From contig VJWM01000007.1 of NCBI GenBank assembly GCA_010909165.1, positions 620,001 through 684,000 on the forward strand: a stretch of 64,000 nucleotides of DNA, read 5' to 3'. Both the position numbers and the translations under genes were made by a program. Below are positions 34,083-45,500 of this stretch, piece by piece; the first letter of the stretch is position 1; every line of letters starts with the position of its first letter. Origin of the DNA: Anthoceros angustus (lineage: Eukaryota; Streptophyta; Anthocerotopsida; Anthocerotales; Anthocerotaceae). The notes beneath the pieces are model-generated. The model did no database searches. It saw only the letters and a program-made list of their open reading frames with translations, and was not told the DNA's origin.

Positions 34083-34569
34083 CTCGCTCACTCAAGGCGC
34101 TGCCTCCAGACAACAATGTCACCAACCTGCCCCTTCCCCTGCTCCTCCTACTGCATGGAACTTCAGGGAAGACACCTGTGAAAATTCCTTGAGGGATGTA
34201 TGAGAGTTATACTACTCTGCAAATCTGCTTGCTAAATCAGCCCTCTAGAATAATAGGGTTCCTCCTGCAATTGGCGGTTACACGTGTCTGGGTAGAAGGA
34301 GGGAACGAAGACACTTTGAGAGCTGTTACACTGTTACACTAGTGCTGTCGCATTTACTTGTGCGGTGTCGTGGAATCGCCAGCGGAAGCCCTCTGAATCG
34401 GCCAGCGACTTCGAACAAGTCACTGAGGAGAGATGCGATTCCCCAACTCCTCTAGCCTCTGATGGCCACTGGCGCTTTCCAATCCTGTCGTTTGTGACAT
34501 TGGTTTTTACATCAACGCCCAAGAACAATCGACATACCTATATAGACTACATGGATCAGGTTCTGGGGA
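34083..34569. other. Intergenic between SMO1 promoter and AP-5 beta 3' end
   Basis: This should contain the SMO1 promoter and the 3' end of the AP-5 beta transcript. No ORF or motif of note. Confidence 0.4.
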
Positions 34570-37500
34570 TTATCGAACCATAATCAAAGCCTCCAGATAC
34601 TCGTCCACGTAGGCCAAGGAAGGCCAATAATCCGTCCGTATGCGGACCAAAGTTGAGAACTCTGACACCTCCATCTTGAAAAGCATGTGATACCGAGGAG
34701 GCAAGAAAATAAGAATGTGTATCGAGCCCTTGTGTAGGTTACTGTTGGCAGCATCCTCTCTCGACTCAGTTACAGCCAGCTCCTTACAGGACTCCAACTC
34801 CACACCAGCAGCTGCATCATCAGCCCCTTTCAGCCTCAAGTGCGGCGGCACCAAGCTGACAGCAGCAGGCCTTCTTGCAGCTTTGATGCTGGAGTCACCT
34901 TGTTCCTGCCAGACGATGTCTCCTAATGCTGAACGGCTCCTCGTTTCTGAAACAATGGGCTCCCCACTTACAGCCACTACAAAAGGTGCCAACCAGTGCT
35001 CTACTGCGTCCACCACACCGCCTGCTGCAGCCTCTAACAGCTTCACTGACTCCGTGCCCCTGACATCTATGCCAGCCCTCCCACCCTTGAGCAGGAATGT
35101 CTCACCTCCCAACTTACCTGGTCCTCCACATGCTTCCCACATAGCCCGATACACATCGTAACGATATCTAGCCTGCTCCTGTGTCCCCACATGTGCAGGA
35201 CACGGAGTAGCCATAAAAAGGTCCTCAAATCCTATGCGAACGCTATCCAGCTGTCCTCGTACAGTATTCCCGTTCTCGTCATTGAACACTATTCTAGCTT
35301 CCACCAAAGTCGGTACTGGTTCTTTAGGCTCCAGCTCTATCTCCAGCTTCTGTACCAAAGCACTATCATCTAGCTCAGCAAGCTCCACCTCTAGTTCACT
35401 GCCCTGGGCCACCCCATCTAATTGCACAGAAGTACTGGTGGCCAGTACACCAGGATCACCATCATCTGTTGCAACTTGCTGCTTGTTCCCAGTTCTTCCT
35501 TCCAAAAGCCTGTCCTCTCCGTGCAATGCGTTTCCTGTTCTGCTGAAGCTGCTGCGGCGAGATGGCCTCGTACTAGGCACAAAAGGTAGCCTCAGTTTTG
35601 GTATTGCCGCATAGGGCCCAGACGAGTGGAAGGATATCACCACTGCATACAGAGCTGGCCAGGTATCACGTGACCTCCACATTGCAGTGACAGCTTCTTC
35701 TGGTGAAGAAGTCTTTGAATCAGCTTCAGCCAACCACCTGAGCTTTATTTCGCCTTGGAACCGGAGCTCACAATGCACATGGACTCTGAAACCAGCTCCA
35801 TTGTGGAAGTCGGGAATGTCAGAGAAGTGCTGACGCAGAGTGTTCAGGACAAATGAGCTTTCAGCATCCAGGACCCTGGGCACGTTTCCCGCAGGCCCAA
35901 AACCTGAAGGTTCCAAAACCAAGATTGCATCATCTTCCACTTCAAAAGCTTGTTGCTCTGTTGGGGACTGCTCTGTGGGCTTCACTTGTTCACCTTTGAA
36001 GTTGGACCCAATAGCATTGTAGAGAACCATTGTCCACGAATGTGGGACTGTGAGAGGCCTTGCTCTAGTCAGTACAACGTAAGATGCAACTCTCAATCTT
36101 CTCCTTTTGATGTCTGCTCGGTAAGAGAGAGATCTTCTTAAAGCTGAAACACCCAGCAAATTGTGGGAGGCAGACTCCTCCTGCTCATCCCCAGAGCCCA
36201 ACATCTTGCGCAGTTTCCTTCCTGGTATGGTGATGAGCATCCGCAAAAAGAGCCTGAAAGGAAGGAGAGGACACCATTCTATCTCAGTGACAAATCCGGG
36301 TGGGCAACCAGTTTGCAACGGAGTGAACAAAAGAGCAGAGACAGGAAGCAGCCAGTGGAGAGAAGGGGGCCCTTGTTTACCTGGCAGAATCTCGCACTTC
36401 AAGGTCAGGAAAATGTTGAGTCAAGTAGGCTAGCAGGTCGGCCAATGCAGTGAGCATCCTGGAACTGCGGTGATGTGCCATTAAAATTCTACAGATACCA
36501 AGGACCTGGCTTCCTCTTATCCACATGACCCAACCCCTGTGACCACCCTTGAATCGTTGAACTTGACCGGTTGCATAAACAGTGACAGCCTGAAGAAGAG
36601 GCTGAGGGGAGATGTGCGCACACCCTGCCATCCGTTCAAAGAGCGGGAAGTAAGCTGGGAGGTGAAAATCGGGTGGCAATCTGGGCACAAGCTGGTCACT
36701 GAGAGTGTGGAGAAGACGATCTCCCAGAGCCCTGTGCGAGCTGCAAATGAGGAGCCTGTCAGTGAAGTAGAGCAAGCTAGGTACCAGTCTGCGCAACTCT
36801 ACTGCCACGGTAAGCAGGATGTCTTGAAGTGCCTTGAAAAGGTCAGAGTGTGTGACCAGAGGGACAGGCTGCTGTGATCCCTCAACATCCCCAGATTGAG
36901 GCACAGCTGCTGTGAAGAACCTGTGCAGAACGTGAAAAGCTAGGCGCGTCTCCGTGCTCTCAGCAGGAAGCCATTTGAAGGCGGACAAGGAGGTAAGCCC
37001 CGTACTGAGTAGCTGACTAGCAGTCTGGAAGGTATGCACTCCTCCATTGGCAGCGACAGATGCTGCCTGGAGACGAGCCGCACAAAAAGCAAGGGCATCC
37101 AGCTTGGCTGCTTTCAACGACAGAGAGTCGAACACAACAGGGTGAAGCCGGGGTGCCAAAGGAAGCAGGACTGTCGGGTGCCTCTGGGAATGCAGCCTGT
37201 CGATCCCCAGAGTCCAGTGAATAGCAAGGAGGCGGAAGGGAAGCGGTTGCCAGCTATCGTTGCAGAGCAGCATGAGGCGCTTCAGAATGGCATCCTCGTC
37301 GAGGATGAAAGCCTGCACGAAGTTGGCGTACATCATCAGAACCACGTGGCACAGCAGAGGGCTGTAGGTGTGCAACACGGACGCAAACTGGTGCTTGAAC
37401 AGGGAGCCATGCAGCTCCAACGCTGGTGCAATGTGGATGAGGTACGCAACAAACTCCAGCAACCCGTACTCCGTCAGCAGCTGCGGGGCTTCCAGCAAGT

Positions 37501-38311
37501 AGGACATGACGCGGTGGCATTCCTTCAACCCCGAGGGCGTGAGATGGCGCGACGGAATTCCAGCCGCCTCCTGCCCTGGCACAGATCCTGCTAGGAAGGC
37601 CGGGGCCGAGAACGGCACCAAGGGCACCGCCGTGGACACCAGGGTGTGCGCGGCCGCAGCAGAGGAGGTCTTGGACGGAGCGTTGAGCATGTGCGCGCAG
37701 ACGTTGTGCACGATGCCGGTGAGCAGCAGCGTGTAGCTCTGCGAGACATGCGTCCTCTCAGCCTGGCACGAATTGTAGACGTGCCCCAGGCAGGCGTGCA
37801 GCAGGCAGGGGTAGGCGATCTCCAGCTCGCGCAGGCACTCGCACGCCACGCCCCGCACGTGCCGATCCGCCGCGGAGTTGGTCCGGTTGATGAAGGTGAG
37901 GAAGAGCTCCACCAGGGTTTCCAGCGCCCGGAGCGCCGTGTGGAGCGCGTCCAGAACGATGGCCAGCACCGAGGCCGTGATCATCATCTGCTCCTTGACG
38001 CTGTTGGACACCACATTGCCGTCGTTGGCCGTGTGCAGGAGGCCCCTGGTGCAGTCCACCACGGCGGTGAAGCCGGACTGGACGGAAGTGCCGATCAAGC
38101 GCGCCGCCTGCTCCTCCAGGAAGAAGCAGAGCTGGAGCTTGAGGGGAGACTCCTTCTTGGCGATGATTTGCAGAGCCTGCTCCAGCAGCGCATGTCCAGG
38201 ATGCTCCGCCAGCCATCTCGCTTGAGCTGCGTGCGCATCCGCGCCGAAATCCTGCAACACCTTCTCCCACTCCTGCGTCGACAGAGGCTTCGCTCCCTTG
38301 TCGGCCGCCAT
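34570..38311 (-). CDS. AP5B1: AP-5 complex subunit beta-1
   Basis: There are two large exons (38311-36381 and 36253-34570) joined across a 127-bp GT-AG intron, with phase preserved at DSAR|LFLRML, giving 1204 aa. The N-terminus (LSTQEWEKVLQDFGAD) and the blocks LQLCFFLEEQAARL, SVKEQMMITASVLAIVLDAL, NRTNSAADRHVRGVACECLRE and SQSYTLLLTGIVHN match plant AP5B1 in order. Exon 1 is an alpha-helical solenoid trunk and exon 2 the hinge and appendage-like part. AP-5 is a late-endosomal adaptor that acts with the SPG11/SPG15 module in vesicle traffic. The two long open frames overlap on the genome and might look like two genes, but the splice and conserved order show one. Confidence 0.9.
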
Positions 38312-38573
38312 GGCCGGGCCGTCGCGTGCCCGCCTTCAGAGCTGCTGTACAGGCATCGAGCAGCGCTGCCGGTGCCGGGTGGCGGTGCCCGGTCCGGCCC
38401 GTTCCGGGTCCCGGCCGCCGTCCCGGGTGCTGTGTACCAATGTAGTATATACTGCATATACATATTATTCATGTCTGCATTTCTTTTTTTCTCAGCGAAA
38501 TATGTACATACAGATTTAGGTCTGCCGCAGTTTGCGAACGTTTTACATTATACCCATCTTGCTTTGTGTAAGG

Positions 38574-39525
38574 ATGAAGGAAAAGGTGATGTCGCTCATG
38601 TGGCTGTTTCTGCTGGCGCTTGCGTCGGCGGCGCCTGCCTCCGCCGGTGCATCACAGTGAGATAGCTCACTCTTGCCTGCTGCTCGTTGCAGGCACCCGG
38701 GGATGCTCACGCTGTGGAACTGGATGCAGCAGACCTGAAATTCGGCAGCTCAGGGTTGGCGAAGAGCTGACATGGGAGAAGCTGGCGTTGCGCGATGGAC
38801 GATGCATTTACGAGCTGCTTGGTTTGGAGACGTCCAAGCATTACGAAGTCAAGATTTCCTACCCTGCATCTGTAGGTATGCGATGCCGTGGCGTGCCGTG
38901 AGCGGAGGCTCCTTGAGAGGCTGGATACTCCACGCATGTGTTGTTCATGACGCTGTTATTCCGCAGATACCGGCCATCTTCTCCCTCAGCCTGGTTGAAG
39001 ATGTAGCGACGGTTGCTGGTGGCGGAAGGCTGGGTAGGAAGTTGCTCAACACCGAAAAGATTACGTTTGGCGCAAGCCAAAAGGTTGCCTTCTGTGACGA
39101 GTGGGAAAGAAAAGGTTTTGTTTTGGCTTCTGTTCAAGAATGTGTGGAGATCCGCGGCTTGGTTTCTTACCTACGTTCTTGGTGACAGTTGGGTAGGAGC
39201 AGTGTTCTGGTGAGCGTGCGGCCTGAAGGCTTTGTAGGTATTCCGGGGGTGCAAGATCAGGAGTGGATTGTGTACAACATTTGTAAGTTCTCCTCTTTTC
39301 TTTCAGTGAGCTTGTTAGCTTCCTTCGTTTTGGATTTTTGGTTTGATTGACGAGGACGGAGTGGTTGTTTTCGCAGTGTGCGAGGAGGTGATTCTAGGTC
39401 TTCCCAAGCAGGCTTGGTGGATGGGCTTGCTGCTCGTTGTGGCTCTGGTGGGCAGTGTAACAGTGTGGCGGCACGGGGCATTATCCAGGATGCTCTTCAC
39501 GGATGACGAAGCCAAAAATCAGTAG
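38574..39525 (+). CDS. Conserved plant type I membrane protein, unknown function
   Basis: I read five exons (38574-38656, 38730-38871, 38967-39083, 39189-39282 and 39377-39525) joining in phase to 194 aa. A signal peptide starts the protein (MKEKVMSLMWLFLLALASAA). The mature part contains ELTWEKLALRDGRCIYELL, YEVKISYPASIPAIFSLSL, RLGRKLLNTEKITFG and VLVSVRPEGFVGIPG, apparently a beta-rich lumenal or extracellular domain. A single membrane helix follows (WWMGLLLVVALVGSV) with a short cytosolic tail ending DDEAKNQ. I recognise this as resembling small uncharacterised membrane proteins of land plants but cannot name a function. The exon 2 acceptor is the least certain: the stronger-looking acceptor at 38692 breaks frame, so I use 38730. 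Confidence 0.65.
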
Positions 39526-39676
39526 TGAGTTTGTAGTGTAAGCCTCCTTCCCAGGCCTATCTTACATTGGGTGTGGAATTAGAATCCTACCTCAAAGAAT
39601 GGTTGGGAGTGAGCGACGGGGAAGAGAGAGGAGCCGCTGTAGTAGTCTACTGTGTGAGTGACTGAGGAACTATGAT

Positions 39677-42129
39677 TTACAGGAAGAGAGGTGCCATGAC
39701 CAGAGTGATAGTTGCCAACATTTTGATAAGCACATGAAGCGACGGTCCGGCTGTATCCTTGAAGGGATCTCCTACGGTATCTCCAGTGATCGCTGCCTTA
39801 TGTGCCTCACTACCCTTGCCTCCCAGCGCGCCAGTCTCGATATACTTTTTGGCATTGTCCCAGGCCCCGCCGGAGGTATTGAGGAAGAGCGCCATCAGAA
39901 TACCGGTGACAGTGGCGAACATGAGAAACGCGGCCACAGCTTTGGCGCCCAGCAGTTCCTGCCCGGTGTATCGGCCGAGCAGCCGCATCGTCAATCCCAG
40001 CGCCATGGGCGAGAACAGGGCCAGAAGGCCGGGCTTGATCATCTCCCGCAGCGCGGCGGCCGCCACCAGCGACACGCAACGCGCATAGTCCGGCTTGTCC
40101 TGGTAAGTGAGAATCCCAGGGCGCTCCTGGAACTGTCGCCGAACCTCCCGCACTACCTCCTGCGCGGTGCGCCCGACGGCGGCGCAGGCCCACGCAGAGA
40201 AGAGGAAGATGAGCGCCGAGCCCAGCAGCCCCGACACGAAGAGCTCGGGCACGGCTATGTCCACCTGCGAGAAGGCCACGCCGGCGAAGGACGCCACCTC
40301 GTCCATGTAGGCGGAGAAGAGCAGGAAGGAGGAAAGCGCGGCGGATCCGATGGCGAAGCCCTTGGTGGTGGCCTTGGTGGTGTTCCCCACCGCGTCCAGC
40401 AGATCCGTGATGGCCCGCACCGCCGGTGGCTGCTGGCTCATCTCCGCAATCCCCCCTGCGTTGTCCGCGATCGGCCCCATCATATCCATGGTGAGCACGT
40501 AGGCGGCAGTGGTGAGCATCCCCATGGTCGCCACCGCAGTCCCGAACAGCCCCCCAGCCGGCGCGCCCGTGACCGCGTCCCGCAGCCCCGACGTCCTCCC
40601 CAGCCAGTACGCCGTCACGATCGCCACGCTGATGAGCAGAGCGGGAATAGCCGTCGCCTCCATCCCCAGCCCCACGCCCGCAATCACGTTCGTCCCATGC
40701 CCAGTGGTACACGCCATCGCCAGCGCCCGCACCGGCTCGTACTTGTAGTCCGTGTAGTACTGGGCGAGGCGGACGAATGCGTACGCCGTCGCGATGCCCA
40801 CCAGCCCGCAGAGCGCGAAGTGCAGCCACGCATAGGGAGCCTGCTCCGAGTGCAACAACCATCTCGTAGCCCCGGCCAATCCCACAGTCGCCAGCCCCAG
40901 GCTGAGCGAGTACGCGCGGTGCATCACCGCCATGGGGTCCTCCGCCACCACCGGCCCTGTCCCCGCTCCGGCGGCCTCTTCTTCGTCCATGAGCACAACG
41001 GAGGTCGCCGAGGAGGAGGAAGACGATAAGGAAATGGAGAGAATCCCCACCCCGGACACCACCACGTCCAGCGTGTGCACCACGAGCGGGAAGAGCACGA
41101 ACCCGATGGCAGACCCGTCCTCGTCCAGCCTGCACCTGCGCACCAGCGAGCTCCCCAAGATCATGGCGCTGATGATCTCCGCCGCAATGCTCTCGAACAG
41201 ATCCGCCCCCCGCGCCGCGCAGTCCCCGACGTTGTCCCCCACCAGATCCGCGATCACAGCCGGGTTCCGCGCGTCGTCCTCCGGGATGCCCTGCTCCACC
41301 TTCCCCACTAAATCGGCCCCCACGTCGGCGGCCTTGGTGTAGATCCCGCCCCCGAGCTGCGCGAAGAGCGCCACAAACGACGCCCCGAACCCGTACCCCA
41401 CCAAGAGGAGGGGGACAGACCCCGAGCTCGCCGGACCCAGGAGACACCACACTCCCGCGTACAGCACAGCCACTCCCAGCACCGTCATGCTCACCACCAG
41501 AAGCGCGGAGCACCCCGGCCCGCACCGCCACCACCAGCGGCTCCCGGGCAGACCGCCTCGCCGCGGCCGCCACACGCACATTGGCCCGCACCGCAACCCA
41601 CATCCCCGCGAACCCGGCCAGGGCCGAGCAGACCGCGCCCAGCCCGAACGCGGCAGTGGTCACCAGCGCCAGCGTCCTCCGCCCCACCTCCTCCTGCTCC
41701 CCGCCCGGGGCGCGCACCAGGTACATGGTGAGGATGCAGGCGGCCAGCAGGAAGCCCATCTTGGAGATGGTGCCGTACTGCGTGCGGAAAAAGCCCTCGG
41801 CGCCCTCCCGGATGGCGTCCGCCACCACCACCATCTCCGCCGGGCCCTCGTCCTTGCGCACCACCCAGGCCGCCAGATACCAGGCCAGCGCCACCGCCCC
41901 GACGCACACCAGCAGCACCAGCGCCAGGATCCACGACACCTGCGCCCCCATGTAGAGCAGGCCCAGCAGCGCCGCCAGCCCGGTGAGCGCCGTCCACGGC
42001 CTCCCCGTCCCAGCTCCCCGCATCGCCTTCATCCCGCCCCGCCTTTCCCTTCCCGGACGCCACCCCGCCGCGCCCGATCTTGCCCTCCTTCTGGTACACC
42101 AGCGGCAGCTCCGCGTCCTTGTCCGCCAT
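39677..42129 (-). CDS. K+-independent (type II) H+-translocating pyrophosphatase, intronless, with apparent frameshift
   Basis: This membrane pyrophosphatase couples PPi hydrolysis to H+ pumping; type II plant enzymes sit in Golgi-related membranes. One exon covers the whole protein. From 41505 down to the stop at 39677 one frame is collinear with AVP2-type enzymes. It includes VEQGIPEDDARNPAVIAD, DNVGDCAARGADLFES, the K+-independence marker GNTTKATTKGFAIGSAAL (Lys where type I has Ala), LNTSGGAWDNAKKYIE and DTVGDPFKDTAGPSLH. The N-terminal third (KDEGPAEMVVVADAIREGAE, then RTQYGTISKMGF) is in a second frame. The switch falls near 41510-41520 at a G-run (GGCCGGGG), fitting loss of 2 nt. The start may be ATG 42129 (third frame, needing another shift) or 42032. 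Sequencing collapse or a true pseudogene are both possible. Confidence 0.85.
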
Positions 42130-42547
42130 CTCCCCACCTCTCGGACGCCTCCTTCTTCCTCCTCCTTCTCCTCCTCCTCCTCCTCCTACTCTCGCAGATC
42201 GCAACAACCTAACCTAACATAGCTCCGGGGATCCTCGCGAACCTATGTAGACTCCAGTCCATCCCGCACCCTCCAGACCTACGCGCTCCAAGAACCTGAT
42301 GCCTTATGCCATCGCCAACCCTAATAGTAACATGGTGCAGGTACCGTACATGTACATAAGGAGCCTAAACTCAGTCCCGCACAAATGTGTGCAGGCTGTG
42401 GAGCGACCGCCACTGCCTCGGTACTGTGTATAAATAAATGTATGGAATTGCAGACGCTTGCGTTTCACGAATTAGGGCAAACGATTTGATCTCCAGGCGC
42501 GAAGCGAAGCCGAGGAAGCGGATGAGAGCTCGTTGAGCCCGCGGGCC
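42130..42547. promoter_or_regulatory. Divergent intergenic region (H+-PPase / RING-PHD gene)
   Basis: This 418-bp stretch separates two divergent starts. It has a TCC-type microsatellite near 42150-42187 on the H+-PPase side and a TATA-like TATAAATA at 42429-42436 on the plus strand, about 115 bp before the RING-PHD ATG. Shared regulation is possible but not shown. Confidence 0.45.
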
Positions 42548-45500
42548 ATGGACGACGCCGCCCCAGCCGGGCCACCGCTGCCTTCGTCCCCGACCAAGAA
42601 CATCTGCGGAATATGTGGCTCTCAAGTCACCAATCAGGGCGTTTTAGACTGCTGCCAGCACCCGTAAATAATGCCCACCTTACCCTCCCGCCTTGGCGCA
42701 AATCTGTGCTCCGTGCGCGTCTCACGCCTGGCTGCTGCAGATTCTGCTTCACCTGCATTGACGACTGGGCGTCTGTCACCAACCTCTGCCCCTTGTGCAA
42801 CTTGAGGTTCCGCCTCATCACCTGCCTGCCCGTAAGTTTACTCCGACCCACCTGCAGTCCTGCATTCTAGTTCACGGGGTGCATTCCTTTGCCTGATGCC
42901 ACAGCTGCTCGTCTTTGCTTAGCGCAACAGGGGACTGCTCAACATGGGGATGGGGTTGGGGATGGCGATGGCGGTGGCGATGGCAAGGAGGCAGAGCCTG
43001 GTCCTGGTGGCACCAGTGACGCTGAACAAATGTATTGTGGCTAAATAGTCAGCTGGGTGTGGCTGGGGGCAGCGCCCTTGCTTTGTGTTGTTACTCTGTT
43101 CGTTGTGTTGTGGGCTAGTGCCGGGCTGGGGGTGGATCATTTCGTAATTTCTTGTGTTGCTGTTGCAGACACGGGGACGGGATGCATCCGGCTTTCTATA
43201 TTGATGAGGAGGTGCGGGTTTTGGAGTCTTGCCGTGGCTTCCAGTCGTACCTGCCATGGAGTTCCAGCTCCTCACTGCTGTTGCCTCGTTCTTTGCAGGC
43301 CGTTACTTGCTTGGATGGAGATGACTGCCTTGTTAGATCAGGGGTCTCTATGGAGGTGGACACTGATTCCTCCGTGGCCTGCGACTCTTGCGATCGCTGG
43401 TCAGTTAACTTCACCTCACTGGAGGTCTATCCATCCACCGCGACAGGACTCTGGACGCTGACGTCTGCCTTTCCAAAGGCCCTACTTTTGTTGCGCTGAG
43501 CTTGCGATTGATGAAACTGCAGGTACCATGCTGGTTGTGTCGGATTCGACACCACGGGTTGCAACCAGGGTTCGTGGTGGTGTCCAAGGTTGTCCCGCAG
43601 CACCCGCATTCTGTGATTACGAGTATCGTCTGTTCCGTAACCGCTTTTGAACAAAACTCACTCATCGATGCATCTCTTCCTTGCAGGTGTACCTCAAGTG
43701 GCTCCCCGAATGGCCAAGGGCCTGGTGGATCTCAACTACCTGCTGCACCCTCAGCACCTGCCGATTTCTTCGGTCTGCCATCCCAGCCATCTGTAAGCTC
43801 TGCACAGGCTGGGACCTCGCAACTGCAGACTGGAACTAGTGTCTGCAATTCACAATCTTCGTCCCCGGCTGTCAATCCAACAAGCACTGGCACACAAGGG
43901 GCACCGTTGAATGCAGAGGCAGATTGTTTGAGGAGTCGTGTGGAAACCGAAGTCAGTGCCACAAAGTCAAAGCCTTTCGTGGTTGACGGCGGAGAAAGCA
44001 ATCCTCGAAAGCGGAGCAGGAAGAACAGGTAAAGATTTCTGGTTGGTTGTGCTTGTGTTGCTGGACTCGTTGTTGTAGGGGAATGGAATCGCTCTCAGGA
44101 AGTGATCGATTTAGGTTTTGATGATTTAACTAGGATGGTGACTGCTGATGAATGTTGCAAGAATGTTGGACCGACTGATCCAAAATATCACTGTGATATG
44201 GCTGACTGTCAGAAATACCAGTAGCTGATGAAAAACTCTTCTTAGCTTTTTGTTCACTTGGTTTCCAGCAATGTCCAACCTCTCGAGGATTTACAGACTG
44301 GACCGGGAAGCTATGGTAACAAGCCTGAGAAGAGGTCCAGACTTCTATCGGCAGGTGGGGAGGGCATTGATGACCTGCTCGAGATTGTCAGGGATGATTC
44401 TGGAAGAGCAATGGCTGGGGAGGCCGCCAACGAACCCTCTACAGGAAGCGGTGTTCGAACCAGAATTATCATGCATAGAGCTGAGAATAATGGCCAATCG
44501 TTGGTGGAGGAAATAAGGCACAAAATGAGGACAGAGGCAGGATATGGTGCTGCAGCGGATCTGGGCAAGGTGGAGGTTACGGATGCTCGATTTCTTGCTG
44601 CCTACAGGGCAGCTATTGCTGGGAAAGATCGGGGAGAGGAACAAGTGAGGAGGAAGGCTCCCAAGGGAAATTCCTGGGTTGTGAAAGCATTAAAAAACGG
44701 GGCAAGTGTTAGGGATAATCTAACTAGGAAACTCTATGGTGGCCTAGGTGGTCGGCGCATGTGGGACAGAGACTGGGATGTGGCCTTCTGGAGGGGAAAT
44801 CGTCAAAATTTGAAGAGTGACTCAGCAAATAAGCTGCAGGAAGAGAAAGTAGAGGATGATTCAGATGCACTGAAGGTCCACATTGCAGATAGCTCCTTGT
44901 TTCCAAGGAAAGATGAGTCTGAAGTTGCTACTAACTCTGGAGGCCAGCTACCAGTGGATTTGAATGGCATCAGTTGCATCGGAGCCAAAGGGTCAGCACA
45001 ACAGTCTAAGCATGATGAGCTGTTGTTGCGGGACAGTAAGCGCTCTGGGAGGCCATTCTCAGGACCTGGAAACCCCTCCGGCAGTGGTTCAGACCAAGTG
45101 AGAAAAAAAGTCCGGTTCTCTGATGATGCGCCTGCTGCCAGACTTGAAAGCTGTAGTGGAGCTGGGAATCACAAGTCATCTGACAGAGCCAAGCTTCCAG
45201 GCACAGTGCATGATCCCAGTAACTTGAATGTGAGGGACAAGAGGATGTGGGCCCTTGAAGTTCTAGCTAGAAAAACAGGTGAATTTGGAGCTTCTGGAGC
45301 GACAGGGAACACCAACAAAGGCAGATCTCTTGTGGTAAATATTTCTATGGATGGAGCTGAATATAGTTTGTGGCTCAGGTTTGATAAAAACTTACTTTTT
45401 GCATTTTTGTATCCCATGGCTGTGCCTCCCCGCCCCACTGTAGGACTTATTGCCTCCAGAGTTAAGGCCTTCCATCAGCATCAACATTCACAGCAAGGTC

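Noticed and set aside
34570-38311. Two separate genes of 644 and 610 aa
   Set aside because: A GT-AG intron joins them in phase and the combined product follows AP5B1 order and length.
37646-38665. 339-aa plus-strand ORF
   Set aside because: Antisense shadow of AP-5 beta exon 1; no domain or splice evidence.
39734-41029. 431-aa open frame on the plus strand
   Set aside because: It is antisense to the conserved H+-PPase and its Arg/His/Pro-rich translation is a GC-composition artefact.
39810-41510. Continuation of the second minus-strand frame beyond the H+-PPase N-terminus, making a 775-aa ORF
   Set aside because: Only its first part matches the family; past about 41510 the translation is low-complexity Gly/Arg/Ala and the other frame carries all conserved motifs.
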